Shown piece by piece: positions 43,993 through 55,600 of a stretch of 64,000 nucleotides of DNA. This DNA comes from an uncultured Bacteroidales bacterium (GTDB lineage: Bacteria; Bacteroidota; Bacteroidia; Bacteroidales; Bacteroidaceae): assembly GCA_902781515.1 (NCBI GenBank), contig CACZJU010000016.1, positions 1 through 64,000 of the forward strand. Reading direction: 5' to 3'. The first letter of the stretch is position 1. Each line of letters begins with the position of its first letter. The position numbers and the translations under genes are program-made. Under the pieces are notes generated by a model. The model was not told where the DNA came from. It did not search any database and was given only the letters and a program-made list of their open reading frames with translations.

Positions 43993-46431
43993 ATGAAACA
44001 ACTTATTTTACTAACAGCAGCCATACTGACATGTGGCACATCATTAGCTGAGAGCATTCAGGTCAAGAAGATGCGAATTTCACAGCCCTACTCCACGGTC
44101 CGTCCCTTCATGACAGACACTACGGACGTGAATGGGAAAAGCTGGGATTTGCAAAAGGACTTGATGTCGAACTCTGTAAGTCCGCTTGCTTGGCGACAGG
44201 GAACAGAAACGGAAGACTCCATCCTCGCAGCACCCGACAACGATGCCATCCGACTGGCAGGCTTCACCGTCCAGAACCAGAACTTCGCAAAGGTGAACGT
44301 AAAGACCAGCGGAGCGAAGGAATGCCAAGTATTCATCGACGGAACAATGGGTAACAACCAGAACCTCGTACCTGGTCGGCACGATGTGGTGCTGAAGATT
44401 CGTCAGGAAGCAGGCAAGGCCGACACCCTGAGCGTAAGCATCGACAGCGAACAGCAGATTACAGTTAATCCAGAAGGGAAACAACCCTATACCCTGCGCA
44501 CTCTGATGTACGGAGAGCGTATGGGAGGCATAGGTATCAGTCCTGACGGACGTTTCCTTGTTCAGGACAAATACGTGACGAAGAACGATGCGAAAAGCGA
44601 TTGGACAAAATACCTCATCGACTTGCAGACAGGCAATCGCAGCATCGTTAGCGATTTCCGCGAATGGACAAGCAGCGGTCACCGATACATTGCTGCCCGC
44701 ACCCTTAGCAATATGACCACGCAGTACGAGACTGTGGACGCTCTGACTGGCAAGCGCGAACCGTTGTTCAACGACCTGCAGAATCAGTCGGGACACTTCC
44801 TGCCGGGCGAGAAGCAGATGCTCATATACAGCACTACCGACGGTCCGAAAGAAGATGCTGAGGTATTTGAGACATTGGTGCCCGACGACCGTCAGCCAGG
44901 ATGGAGAAACCGTTCGAACATCAAATTGATGGATATCCCATCTGGTCAGATTCGTACCATAACAATGGGTCAGCACAATGTTGGAGGTGCTGTGTCACCC
45001 GACCAGAAGCGTATGTTGCTGCACATCTATGAGAACGACATCACACGCCGCCCATTCACATTCACAACAGCCGTCATCATAGACCTCACGACTATGGAGT
45101 GCGATACTCTGTTTGCTCATGACGGTTTTGCTGGACAAGGACAATGGAGCCCTGATGGTAAGAGCATCGTGTTCCAAGGTAGCCCTGAAGCATTCGGAGG
45201 CATCGGCAATCGTGTGCCAAAGGGAATGACACCAAGCATGATACATCAGGGACTTTACCGCATGGACCTCGACACAAAGAAGATAACACCTCTGACGGCA
45301 GACTTCAATCCCAGCGTCACCCGTTGGATATGGGCGAAGGCCGACGGAATGATTTATGCCTTGTGCGAGAATCACGACAATCAGGATATCTTCCGCATCA
45401 ATCCACAAACAGGAAAGGCAGAGCAACTGAAGCTGACTGAGCGTTATGTCATGCGATTCGACATTGCCGACGAGAAGCCTCTGCTGACTTACTACGGACA
45501 GGGACATTCCAACAGCGACCGCCTGTATGTATATGATTTGAAGAAGAATAAGGAAACGCTGGTGGAGGACCTGAATGCTGTACGAATGAAAGATATCGAA
45601 CTGGGTGAGTTTGGTGATTGGAACTTCCGTGCAGAACGTGGCGACACCATCTACGGACGCTATTATCTGCCACCTCATTTTGATCCAGAGAAGAAATATC
45701 CCATGCTCGTATATTACTACGGTGGATGTTCACCAACAGGCAGATACTTGGACAGCTATTACTCTTATCACGGTTGGGCTGCAATGGGTTATGTGGTTTA
45801 TGTAATCCAACCCTCTGGTTGCACAGGTTTCGGTCAGGAGTTCGCAGCCCGTCACGTGAATGCCTACGGCGACTATACTGCTGACGATATCATCCAAGGT
45901 ACAAAACAATTCTGCAAGGAACATCCCTTCGTTAACGAAAAGAAGATAGGATGTCTTGGTGCTTCGTATGGCGGTTTTATGACTCAATATCTGCAGACAC
46001 AGACCGACATCTTTGCAGCAGCAATGAGTCATGCCGGAATCAGCGACCCCACAAGCTACTGGGGCTACGGTTATTGGGGCTATTCCTATAGCGCAGTATC
46101 GGCTGCTAACAGCTATCCTTGGAACAATAAGGAACTGTTCACCGACCATGCTCCCCTGACTCTTGCCGACCGTATTCACACCCCCATTCTCTTCATGCAT
46201 GGAGGCGACGATACAAATGTGCCTATCAATGAAAGCATCCAGCTCTTCACGGCTCTGAAGATACTGGGACGCGAGACGGCATTCGTAACGGTGAAGGGAC
46301 AGAATCATCACATTCTCGACTATTCGAAGCGTCTGAAGTGGCAAAACACCATCTACGCTTGGTTCGAGCGTTGGCTGAAGGATGACCCGACATGGTGGAA
46401 CACTATGTATCCGGAGAAGAACCTTAAGTAA
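43993..46431 (+). CDS. S9 family prolyl oligopeptidase (DPP IV-like)
   Basis: An 812-residue exported serine peptidase. A signal peptide (MKQLILLTAAILTCGTSLA) is followed by a beta-propeller with repeated WSPDGKS-like blades. The alpha/beta-hydrolase domain has Ser658 in GASYGGFMT, Asp739 or Asp740 in HGGDDTNVP, and His772 or His773 in GQNHHILDY. It likely trims Xaa-Pro or similar peptides in the periplasm as part of peptide feeding. It is alone with no close operon partner; 20 bases after relA. Confidence 0.9.
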   Translation: MKQLILLTAAILTCGTSLAESIQVKKMRISQPYSTVRPFMTDTTDVNGKSWDLQKDLMSNSVSPLAWRQGTETEDSILAAPDNDAIRLAGFTVQNQNFAKVNVKTSGAKECQVFIDGTMGNNQNLVPGRHDVVLKIRQEAGKADTLSVSIDSEQQITVNPEGKQPYTLRTLMYGERMGGIGISPDGRFLVQDKYVTKNDAKSDWTKYLIDLQTGNRSIVSDFREWTSSGHRYIAARTLSNMTTQYETVDALTGKREPLFNDLQNQSGHFLPGEKQMLIYSTTDGPKEDAEVFETLVPDDRQPGWRNRSNIKLMDIPSGQIRTITMGQHNVGGAVSPDQKRMLLHIYENDITRRPFTFTTAVIIDLTTMECDTLFAHDGFAGQGQWSPDGKSIVFQGSPEAFGGIGNRVPKGMTPSMIHQGLYRMDLDTKKITPLTADFNPSVTRWIWAKADGMIYALCENHDNQDIFRINPQTGKAEQLKLTERYVMRFDIADEKPLLTYYGQGHSNSDRLYVYDLKKNKETLVEDLNAVRMKDIELGEFGDWNFRAERGDTIYGRYYLPPHFDPEKKYPMLVYYYGGCSPTGRYLDSYYSYHGWAAMGYVVYVIQPSGCTGFGQEFAARHVNAYGDYTADDIIQGTKQFCKEHPFVNEKKIGCLGASYGGFMTQYLQTQTDIFAAAMSHAGISDPTSYWGYGYWGYSYSAVSAANSYPWNNKELFTDHAPLTLADRIHTPILFMHGGDDTNVPINESIQLFTALKILGRETAFVTVKGQNHHILDYSKRLKWQNTIYAWFERWLKDDPTWWNTMYPEKNLK

Positions 46432-46466
46432 TTAAGAATTAAGAATTAAGAGTTAAGAATTAGGAG
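46432..46466. repeat. AATTAAG tandem repeat
   Basis: Copies of AATTAAG/AGTTAAG occupy the S9 peptidase-mutS2 gap. The last one (TTAGGAG) provides the mutS2 ribosome binding site AGGAG. Confidence 0.65.
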
Positions 46467-46475
46467 TTGAAATAA

Positions 46476-49001
46476 GTGACGAAAGATATAGAAAAGCGTT
46501 TGGGATTTGACGAAATACGGACGCTACTGAAAGGACACTGCATATCGCGACTTGGTACAGAGCGAGTCGATGATATATGCTATATGACGGATGCTGAGGA
46601 GATACGCTTCCGACTGGCTGTGGTTGAGGAGATACGACAGATACTGGATACTGAGCTGCAACTGCCGGGCGAGGATTTCTTTGACATGCGTGTTGCCATG
46701 CATCGTATAAGGGTTCAGGGAATTTATCTCGAAGAACAGGAAATGTGGGAACTGAAACGTTCTCTCGACACGCTGCATTCATGGATTGAAATGATTCACG
46801 GAGAGACGCCCTATCCCAATCTTGAACGTATGTCGGAGGGTGTATTCACATTCCACAGCGTAACTAAGCGAATTGAGAGCATTCTCGATAAATACGGACA
46901 TGTAAAAGATACTGCCAGCACGGAACTGGCGCGAATACGTCGTGAACTGTCAAGAACTGAGGGAAGTGTTAGTCGCACTCTCAATTCTATTCTTGAAAGT
47001 GCTAAACAGGAAGGACTTGTGGACAGTCATGTTATGCCCACCATCCGCGACGGACGATTGGTAATTCCTGTGGCTCCGGCTCTGAAGCGCCGCATTCGTG
47101 GTATAGTGCATGGGGAGAGTGCAACAGGAAAGACCATTTTCGTGGAACCCTCGGCAGTGGTGGAAGCCAACAACAACTTGCGTGAACTGGAAGCAGAAGA
47201 GAAGCGTGAGATAATACGCATCCTGCAAGGCTTCACCGATGAGATACGAGTGAACATCCCTGAGTTCATACGAGCTTACGAGTTCCTTGCCGACATAGAA
47301 TTGGCGTTGGCTAAATATCGTCTGGCAAATCAGATAGGAGCAATATCGCCCAAGGTAGAGAACTATCCTCTGATAGACTGGACACTTGCCCGTCATCCTC
47401 TGTTGGAACTGCAACTGCATCGCCATCAGAAGAAGATAGTACCACTCGACATAGAGCTTAAAATCAACAGTCGCATTCTCATCATAAGCGGACCTAATGC
47501 CGGAGGAAAGAGTGTGTGTCTGAAGACTGTAGGATTGTTGCAATATATGTTGCAATGCGGACTTCCTATTCCTGTTGGCGAGAACTCACGAGTGGGAATC
47601 TTCGACCAGATATTCATTGATATAGGTGACCAGCAAAGTATCAGCGACGACCTTTCCACATACTCCAGTCACCTCATGAACATGAAGCAGATGATGCGTG
47701 GCAGTAGTGACAAGACGCTATTGCTAATCGATGAATTTGGTTCAGGTACGGAGCCTACTATCGGCGGTGCATTGGCAGAGGCTATGCTTCGCAAATTCGT
47801 AGAACGCGGAGCCTATGGAGTAATCACTACTCACTATCAGAACCTCAAGCACTTTGCTGATGACCACGATGGTGTAATAAATGGTTCTATGCTTTACGAC
47901 CGTCAGCAGATGCAACCTTTGTTCCAACTGGAGATTGGTCATCCAGGCAGCAGTTTCGCTATAGAGATTGCACGCAAGACGGGTATTCCCGAAGATGTAA
48001 TTGCAGAAGCTTCGGAAATAGTTGGTCAGGACTACATCAATGCTGATAAATATCTGCTCGATATTGTTCGCGATAAGCGTTATTGGGAAGGGAAGCGACA
48101 GACCATTCACCAGCGTGAGAAAGATATGGAACGTACGCTGGCACGTTATGAAGAGGAAATCTCCGACCTACAGCATCGTCGCAAGGAAATCATAGCCTCT
48201 GCAAAACGTCAGGCCGAAGAGATTCTGAACGAGAGTAATGCCGTTGTAGAGAACACCATCCGCGAAATCAAGGAGGCACAGGCTGAGAGAGAACGTACGC
48301 GTGAGGTTCGTCAGGACTTGGATGCTTTCCGCACCAAGCTTACAAAGGAAGAACAGGAAGAAAGCGATGCCATCGACCGTAAGATGCAGCAGATTCTTGC
48401 ACGAAAACAACGTCAGGAGGAACGTAAACGCAAGAAGAACGAAGAGAAAAATGGTGCCGGCAATGCACAAAAGACTAATGCACCATCTCCCGACTCTAAA
48501 CCCTCAACTCCTGAGCATCCTCTTTTCTCACCAGGAATGAAAGTTCACATGAAGGGACAGACAACGCAAGGAATCTTGGAGGAAATAAAGGGACGAAAGG
48601 GAGTGGTTATGTTCGGTCTTATACGTACAACCTTACCTCTCGATATGCTCGACACATCACCTGTAAAAGTTCAGAAGACTGAGGAGAAGTCTCCGGCTGG
48701 CAGCACTTACATGATTAGTAAGACCACTCTCGACCACATGCACAATACGCAGTTGAACTTCCATCAGGAAATAGACCTTCGCGGAATGCGTGTTGATGAG
48801 GCTTTGAATACTGTGACACAATACATCGATGATGCTGTTCTAGTTGGAGCTTCGCGTGTTCGCATTCTTCACGGAACTGGAACAGGAGCCTTGCGTAGTG
48901 TCATTCGCGAATATCTGAATTCTGTACCGCAAGTGAAGTCGGCTCACGATGAACATGTGCAGTTCGGTGGTGCTGGAATAACGGTGGTGGAACTTAATTA
49001 A
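46476..49001 (+). CDS. mutS2: Endonuclease MutS2
   Basis: An 841-residue MutS2. The Walker A motif SGPNAGGKS lies at residues 338-346 and the Walker B region LLIDEFGSGTEP near 408-419. A coiled coil rich in Glu/Arg lies at 520-640. The C-terminal Smr nuclease domain contains LDLRGMR-like IDLRGMRVDEAL and HGTGTGALRSVI. MutS2 suppresses recombination and acts on collided ribosomes in some species. It starts with GTG at 46476, with AGGAG at 46462-46466. Confidence 0.93.
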   Translation: MTKDIEKRLGFDEIRTLLKGHCISRLGTERVDDICYMTDAEEIRFRLAVVEEIRQILDTELQLPGEDFFDMRVAMHRIRVQGIYLEEQEMWELKRSLDTLHSWIEMIHGETPYPNLERMSEGVFTFHSVTKRIESILDKYGHVKDTASTELARIRRELSRTEGSVSRTLNSILESAKQEGLVDSHVMPTIRDGRLVIPVAPALKRRIRGIVHGESATGKTIFVEPSAVVEANNNLRELEAEEKREIIRILQGFTDEIRVNIPEFIRAYEFLADIELALAKYRLANQIGAISPKVENYPLIDWTLARHPLLELQLHRHQKKIVPLDIELKINSRILIISGPNAGGKSVCLKTVGLLQYMLQCGLPIPVGENSRVGIFDQIFIDIGDQQSISDDLSTYSSHLMNMKQMMRGSSDKTLLLIDEFGSGTEPTIGGALAEAMLRKFVERGAYGVITTHYQNLKHFADDHDGVINGSMLYDRQQMQPLFQLEIGHPGSSFAIEIARKTGIPEDVIAEASEIVGQDYINADKYLLDIVRDKRYWEGKRQTIHQREKDMERTLARYEEEISDLQHRRKEIIASAKRQAEEILNESNAVVENTIREIKEAQAERERTREVRQDLDAFRTKLTKEEQEESDAIDRKMQQILARKQRQEERKRKKNEEKNGAGNAQKTNAPSPDSKPSTPEHPLFSPGMKVHMKGQTTQGILEEIKGRKGVVMFGLIRTTLPLDMLDTSPVKVQKTEEKSPAGSTYMISKTTLDHMHNTQLNFHQEIDLRGMRVDEALNTVTQYIDDAVLVGASRVRILHGTGTGALRSVIREYLNSVPQVKSAHDEHVQFGGAGITVVELN

Positions 49002-49024
49002 TTAAGAATTAAGAATTAAGAGTT
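49002..49024. repeat. AATTAAG tandem repeat between convergent genes
   Basis: The same AATTAAG word as at 46432 separates the mutS2 stop from the stop of the next, convergent gene. Both stops are formed by the repeat edge. Confidence 0.65.
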
Positions 49025-49721
49025 AGAGACTCATGGCACGACTGAAGGCTTCGTAGCTATTGGCAAGACGTGCAAACTCATAGGGCTCGATGTGGAGCGA
49101 GAAAGTACCCGTTACCTCGTCGAGCCCGTAATATGCCTTAATGAGACTCGCCAAGTTAAAACCCATAGCATCACTTCTTTGCATGAGGAAGCGCGTGGTG
49201 CGAACCAACAGTGGGCGTTCGTGTTCTATATAATGAAGGGTACGGAACAAAGTATAGCAGGCAGGTGTGGTTTGCACACGTAGCAATACTCCCAGTCGTT
49301 CATGTCCTTCCTCTATTCCCAGTTTACCGAGCAACCATGCAACATCTTCAGCATTATCAATCACTGGTAACAACTCTGCTAACACTTTCTTACGGTCAAC
49401 ATCATTGTTGCGAACCATAGCAAAGAAAGCACGCGAACCAGCACTCCTCAACGACAGAGTTCCCTGTTTGATTCTCAATACCACAGCCTTCATCATCGTT
49501 ACAAGAAAAGCCTTGCTGTTGTGTTCCGTCAATTTCATTGTCAACTGCCAGACATCAGCTTCACACAAAGTGGGAATGATACGTTCGCCCATCATATATC
49601 CGGCAGTACGGAACTGAGCATTCGACAAACTGTCAATATAGATTATCAGGCTCTGCCAGTCGTTGTCAGCAGTCAGAGACTCCAATTTCATTAAAATCCC
49701 ACGATCGTAATGCTTATCCAT
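49023..49721 (-). CDS. Protein of unknown function, predicted all-helical
   Basis: A 232-residue protein that I do not recognise. It has no signal peptide or membrane segment. Repeating helical pairs with small-residue turns (LIIYIDSLSNAQFRTAGYMM, AEDVAWLLGKLGIEEGHERLGVLL) suggest a HEAT-like or similar solenoid. The frame is open to a TTG at 49736; ATG 49721 (MDKHYDRG) is preferred. Converges on mutS2. Confidence 0.65.
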   Translation of the reverse strand: MDKHYDRGILMKLESLTADNDWQSLIIYIDSLSNAQFRTAGYMMGERIIPTLCEADVWQLTMKLTEHNSKAFLVTMMKAVVLRIKQGTLSLRSAGSRAFFAMVRNNDVDRKKVLAELLPVIDNAEDVAWLLGKLGIEEGHERLGVLLRVQTTPACYTLFRTLHYIEHERPLLVRTTRFLMQRSDAMGFNLASLIKAYYGLDEVTGTFSLHIEPYEFARLANSYEAFSRAMSL

Positions 49722-49834
49722 AACATTGTTTGTCAAACAGCACCGCGAAGATACAAATTAGTAATCGAAACACCAAATTATACTACATCTAACAAATGGT
49801 TTTGGATATTCACGCATGGATTTCAGTAAATTAA

Positions 49835-49866
49835 TTTGGTAAATCAAGTGCTTAATCGTATCTTTG
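49835..49866 (+). promoter_or_regulatory. Promoter for the Gfo/Idh gene
   Basis: TTTG at 49835-49838 and TATCTTTG at 49859-49866 are separated by 20 bases. The box contains a TTG at 49864 that should not be taken as a start codon. Confidence 0.75.
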
Positions 49867-49911
49867 TCAAGGAATATGCGCGTGCGGGCGCATGATAAAT
49901 ATTATAAGTAT

Positions 49912-50892
49912 ATGAAAGAGGTGAAATGGGGCTTTATAGGATGCGGTGAGGTTACTGAACGTAAATCAGGACCTGCATTCTCACTGGTGGAAGGCTCAAG
50001 CGTTGTGGCAGTTATGAGCCGCAATGCCGAGAAGGCCAAGTCGTATGCACAGAGGCACAATATCCCGAAGTGGTACACTGATGCTCAGAAACTGGTGGAC
50101 GACCCAGATGTAACCGCTGTCTATATTGCCACACCACCAAGCAGTCATGCCACTTATGCCATTATGGCTATGAAGTCGGGCAAGCCTGTCTATGTGGAGA
50201 AGCCTCTGGCTGCAAGTTATCCTGACTGTCAACGCATCAACCGAATTTCGGAACAGACAGGAGTACCCTGCTTCGTGGCATACTACCGACGCTATCTTCC
50301 CTACTTCCAAAAAGTTAAGTCGCTGGTCGAAGATGGCGTCATAGGAAAGGTAATGACTGTGCAGATACGCTTTGCTGTGCCTCCGCGCGACCTCGACTAC
50401 AATCGCGAGAATCTGCCTTGGCGTGTACAGCGAGATATTGCAGGAGGTGGTTATTTCTACGACCTTGCTCCACACCAGATAGACCTTCTGCAGGAGATGT
50501 TTGGTCCAATACTGAGAGTTCACGGATATTGTGCCAACCGAGGCGGATTGTACAATACGGAGGATACGGTAAGCGCTGTATTCCAGTTCAACGATGGGAT
50601 GCCAGGCTCTGGTTCATGGTGCTTCGTGGCAAACCAATCAGCACGTGTTGACCGCATTTCCATAGGTGGTGAACTGGGAAGCATACAGTTCTCTGTCTTC
50701 ACTTATGAGCCCATTGTGGTACTCACCGAAGAAGGACGTCAGGAAATAACTGTAGAGAATCCCAAGCACGTACAGATGCCACTCATAGAGAGTGTAGTAC
50801 GCCATTTGCAAGGTATGGGAGAATGCCAATGCAATAGTGTATCGGCTACCACTGTCAACTGGGTGATGGACCGTATATTAAGAAAATATTAA
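49912..50892 (+). CDS. Gfo/Idh/MocA family oxidoreductase
   Basis: About 326 residues. The dinucleotide motif GFIGCGEVTE lies at the N-terminus. EKPLAASYPDCQRI contains the family lysine, and AGGGYFYDLAPHQIDLL contains the catalytic histidine region. The substrate is unknown, probably a sugar or inositol derivative. The start MKEVKWGF at 49912 is preferred; an in-frame ATG at 49876 would add a basic stretch not seen in relatives. pepT follows after 10 bases. Confidence 0.85.
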   Translation: MKEVKWGFIGCGEVTERKSGPAFSLVEGSSVVAVMSRNAEKAKSYAQRHNIPKWYTDAQKLVDDPDVTAVYIATPPSSHATYAIMAMKSGKPVYVEKPLAASYPDCQRINRISEQTGVPCFVAYYRRYLPYFQKVKSLVEDGVIGKVMTVQIRFAVPPRDLDYNRENLPWRVQRDIAGGGYFYDLAPHQIDLLQEMFGPILRVHGYCANRGGLYNTEDTVSAVFQFNDGMPGSGSWCFVANQSARVDRISIGGELGSIQFSVFTYEPIVVLTEEGRQEITVENPKHVQMPLIESVVRHLQGMGECQCNSVSATTVNWVMDRILRKY

Positions 50893-50902
50893 TAACAGAT
50901 AA

Positions 50903-52135
50903 ATGGACAAACAGACATGTAAGGAATTGGTAGAACGATTCCTGAAATATGTAAAAATAGATACACAATCAAGCGAGGACGGAGCAGACCACTGTCCCAG
51001 CACTGAACGTCAGATGGACCTTTCAAAGCATCTGGCGAAGGAACTGCAGGGAATTGGTTTGGAAGACGTCGTGATGGATGAATACGGATATGTTTATGCC
51101 ACACTTCCAGCTAACACCTCGCGCGACATCCCGACTATCGGATTCATTGCACACATCGACACCAGTCCTGACTGTTCTGGCAAGAATGTGAAACCACGTA
51201 TCATACCGAACTATGATGGCACAGACATTGTGCTGAATCCTGATGTTGTTACACGTGTGGATATGTTTCCTGAATTGCTCGCACATGTAGGTGAGGACCT
51301 TATAGTCACAGATGGCAACACATTGCTGGGAGCTGATGACAAAGCTGGCATAGCAGAGATTATTACCGCTATGACTTACCTGATGAGACATCCGGAAGTG
51401 GAACACGGAAAGATACGCGTTGCCTTTAATCCTGATGAGGAGATTGGCATGGGAGCACAGCGCTTCAATGTAGAACTCTTTGGTTGTCAATGGGCATACA
51501 CAATGGATGGCAGCGAGGTGGGCGAACTGGAATATGAGAACTTTAATGCCGCTGCTGCGAAAATCACAGTCAAAGGACGTAGCGTACACCCAGGATACGC
51601 CAAAGGTAAAATGGTGAATGCATCGATAGTGGCACACGAGATTGTGGAAGCATTGAAGAACGAACGTCCGGAAACAACGGAGGGCTATGAAGGTTTCTGG
51701 CACCTGACGCAAATGACAGGAAGCGTGGAAGAAGCCACACTCTCTTATATCATACGCGACCACAACAGCACAACCTTTGAACAAAGAAAAGAACAAATTA
51801 ACGAGGTGGCACGCGAACTGAACGAAGAATATGGCGAAGGAACGGTAAGTGTCAGTATGCGCGACCAATACCATAACATGCAGGAAATGTTGGAGGACAA
51901 GCCTCACATCACAGACATTGCACGAGAGGCAATCCGCGAGGCTTGCGGTTATTGCAACGTAATTCCCATTCGTGGTGGAACCGATGGTGCACAACTGTCG
52001 TTCATGGGACTGCCCTGCCCCAACATCTTTGCAGGAGGTTTGAACTTCCATGGGCGTCACGAGTTCGTGCCAATACAGAGTATGGAGAAGGCAGTAATGA
52101 CTATTGTAAACATCTGTAAGAAAGTGGCACAATGA
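50903..52135 (+). CDS. pepT: Peptidase T (tripeptide aminopeptidase)
   Basis: A 410-residue M20 metallopeptidase that releases N-terminal residues from tripeptides in the cytoplasm. Metal-site motifs are HIDTSPD (about 79-85), GADDKAG (about 142-148) and NPDEEIG (about 175-181), with [12 protein letters not shown] near the C-terminus. Family length. Overlaps the next start by four bases. Confidence 0.95.
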   Translation: MDKQTCKELVERFLKYVKIDTQSSEDGADHCPSTERQMDLSKHLAKELQGIGLEDVVMDEYGYVYATLPANTSRDIPTIGFIAHIDTSPDCSGKNVKPRIIPNYDGTDIVLNPDVVTRVDMFPELLAHVGEDLIVTDGNTLLGADDKAGIAEIITAMTYLMRHPEVEHGKIRVAFNPDEEIGMGAQRFNVELFGCQWAYTMDGSEVGELEYENFNAAAAKITVKGRSVHPGYAKGKMVNASIVAHEIVEALKNERPETTEGYEGFWHLTQMTGSVEEATLSYIIRDHNSTTFEQRKEQINEVARELNEEYGEGTVSVSMRDQYHNMQEMLEDKPHITDIAREAIREACGYCNVIPIRGGTDGAQLSFMGLPCPNIFAGGLNFHGRHEFVPIQSMEKAVMTIVNICKKVAQ

Positions 52136-52569
52136 ACAACGAGGCACGTGTGGACAAATGGCTGTGGGCAGCTCGCATCTTCAAGACACGCACCATTGCT
52201 GCTGCAGCTTGCAAGAAAGGACAAGTTTCTATGGACGGCACCCAATTGAAACCATCGCGCATGGTAAAGGTTGGCGATACTATTGATGTCAAGAAACCTC
52301 CCATCACATACTCGTTCCGCATACTTCAGGCAATAGAACACCGCGTAGGGGCAAAACTGATTCCCGAAGTCTTGGAAAACGTCACACGTCCCGAACAGTA
52401 CGAATTGCTTGAAATGAGTAAGATAAGTGGTTTCGTTGACCGTGCCAGAGGAACAGGTCGTCCGACAAAGAAGGAACGTCGTGCGTTGGATGATTTCCGC
52501 GACGATGTGCCTGTATTCTTCGGCGACTTCGACTTTGACCTCGATGACGAAGAGAATTACGAAATTTGA
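52132..52569 (+). CDS. S4-domain RNA-binding protein (Hsp15-like)
   Basis: A 145-residue protein with an N-terminal S4 domain ([31 protein letters not shown]). A charged C-terminal tail ([24 protein letters not shown]) follows. It matches Hsp15, which recycles 50S subunits with trapped peptidyl-tRNA. Coupled to pepT by an ATGA overlap. Confidence 0.9.
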   Translation: MNNEARVDKWLWAARIFKTRTIAAAACKKGQVSMDGTQLKPSRMVKVGDTIDVKKPPITYSFRILQAIEHRVGAKLIPEVLENVTRPEQYELLEMSKISGFVDRARGTGRPTKKERRALDDFRDDVPVFFGDFDFDLDDEENYEI

Positions 52570-52600
52570 AATACGAATTACGAAATAAGAAATAAATACT

Positions 52601-55600
52601 ATGAGACGCAGCGTTTTGGCAATATTTGCCATTCTTTCAATTTTCAATTTTCAATTTTCAATTTGTTTAGCACAGACTGATGTTACGAGTCAGTACATCA
52701 AGAACGCTTCGTTCGAAGCTAACAACGTCAGTCAACTGAGCGCCGACAATACACGCGGAGCATACGTCGTGGGCAATAATCTCACGGGCTGGACAGTTAC
52801 TGGTTCATACGGAGTTAGTGACATCATGACAGCCGCAGCAACTGCCACCGATAACAACATGGGAACACCGGGACAGGCAAGCGATGGCACACAGATGTAC
52901 TACATCCGTAATGCGTGGAGCAACTCTTCGGCATCCGTAAAGCAAACCGTCACTCTTCCCGCAGCAAAGTATCGTTTTACTGTTGATAGCAAGAGTGCCC
53001 ATGCAGGAACATCGAGCAGCGGTAAGCTTGTGGCAGCAGCTGAGAACACCGTTATTGCGATGAACCAAGGCAGCATCCCCTCAAATTGGAATACCGTTAG
53101 CGTTGAGTTCACCCTGACGCAAGAGCAAGACGTTACTCTCGGTTTCGAGTTTACATGGGTGCATAGCCCTGGCGCAAGTTTCCTTTTAGACAACGTGCGT
53201 CTTTATGATATTACAAACGAAACTGTACAACCAGACCTAACTGAGAAAGATGTGAAATCGCCCACAGAAGGAGTTATAGACAATACTTTCGTAGGCGAAG
53301 AGGAAATGATGAACGACCTGCTGAGGATGCTTGCAAAGTTCGGTACATATCTCAGCAACGACTATCAGGCATGTGTTGCTCCCAATAGCGAGAACGAGGA
53401 CTGCGGATGCTTCAAGGGTGAGAGTACTATGGCAAGCAACGAAGCAGGTGTGCGCACCAATGCCGACCTTTCTATGATATGTGCTTTCCTCGTGAAGTAT
53501 GCTAAGCCTGCAGGCATTGAACTGCCGACAGGAGTTACATGGGAACGCATCGAAGACATTGCTATGAAGTCGCTCGTATTTGCCTACAGTACCCATAAAG
53601 CCAATAAGTTGAAGGTGTGCTCAGGTGGCGACTATTGGGGCAGTACCAGTGGAAGCGACCATGTGTGGGAATCATCGCTTTGGGCGATGAGTGTTGCCTA
53701 CTCTGCATATTTCCAGTGGGACAAACTTTCAGACAAACAGAAAGGATACATCTACAACCTGCTGAAGGCTGAATGCAACTACGAGTTGAATCGCACTATC
53801 CCCACAGGTTATGCAGGTGACACAAAGGCTGAGGAGAACGGATGGGAAGCCGACGTTCTGGCAGCAGCACTTGGTTTGTTCCCCAACGACGCTCTGGCTC
53901 CACAGTGGTTCGAACGCATGCGTCTGTTTGCAGCCAACAGTTATTCACACGGCAGCGATGCCAATAATTCTGGTATAGTTGACCCATCGTACAACAATAC
54001 TATGTGGAGCGACTTATACAAGGGCAACAACCTCTATAGCGACTGGACTCTGCAGAATCACAACCTCTTCCACACCTCATATCAGAATGTAGTTATGCAG
54101 GAACTCGGCGAGGCTGCTCTGGCTCTAAAGATGTTCCAAGGACCTGATGAGAAATGGAAGTCAAATGCTTTGATGCACGGCAATCAGGAAGTGATGGACA
54201 ATGTGCTCAATTGGTTAGCTCTTGCCGATGGTGAACTGGCAATGCCAAACGGTAACGACTGGAGCCTTTTCCTCTACGACCAGATAACATCATACAGCAC
54301 TCAGGCTTGCTTCCAGCGCGACCCGAATGCCCTGCTGTTAGAGAATCTCGCCTACAAACAGATAAAAGCCCGTCAGGCTACCACCACAGACGGTTCGTGG
54401 CTGTTGCGTCCCGATGTACAGGCCCGTCGTATGGGTGTTGAGGCACATCGTGTGATGATGACCTATCTCATGCACAAGATGATGTCCACAGCCGACCTCC
54501 AACCAACCTCATGGGACGAGTTCCGCTACAATTACTCTGAGGCAAAGATATTCCCTTGCCAGAACATCGTTCGCGGCTACACCTCGTTCCGCTTCACCTG
54601 CTTCTCGTGGAGCACTGGGCTGAAAAGCTACACAGGTTATTTCGCACCTGACAAGGCCGACAAGAACAAGATTGTGGTTCCCTATCGTGCCAACAATTCA
54701 GGTAATATCACAGGATGGTACGAGGTAAGCGGTAAGGGTACGAACGCCACACCTGTTGTTTCGGGCATTTATCAGCTCGACGGCGATGCTTGGGTGATGA
54801 ACGGTGAGTTGTCTGTCAACGACGCTGCCCTTAACAATCGCTTTGCCCTCTACTCCACTCCTGGCAACGCATTCATCTATCTCGACCATGTGAAAGCCAA
54901 CACCGGTTGTACCATCACGGCTGAGAAAGGCGGTCTGCTGGCAATCTCCACCGATGAACTCACAAAGCTTCAGCGTACACTCTACTATGGTGATGGCGAC
55001 AATATTACGTGGAAGCAAAAGGACGGCAGCTCGCAGTTTACCTTTAACTCGAATTGGGTGAACATCGACAACGAAATCGCCGTTATAGGAAACAATGGCA
55101 AGCGTATATCATTTGCCGACCGTGGTGCCAACAACAGCATCTACACCTCGAAGCTCTATCCCATGTACTCAAATGAGAGTCGCACGGTGAAGGCTGGCGA
55201 TGTGGTTGATGCACGTCATCTGGTATATTACAGCTATATCAACGCCGAGGATACAAAGGCTACTGCCGAGAATATACAAAGTCTAAAGAACATAGTTCCT
55301 GATGGATGGAACGGAGTGATAGCTCCAGACCCCAGCGGTGCCTATTACATCCTGATATCCAACTTCCGCGGTACATCAAATGCCACCATCAACGGTATTT
55401 CTATCATGGACTTCGCAGCACCCATCTTCAAGACAGAAACAACCATCGAGGACAATAAGGCGAAGATTTCTTTGAACCTTCAGGAGAACAATAGCTTTGC
55501 AACGCAGATGAAGCTGTTCGTAGCAGGCTCGAAGGTGAAGGCTATTCTTGAAGACGAAAATACTGCCTACATCACAGTTACGGAAGCTACCAATATTACA

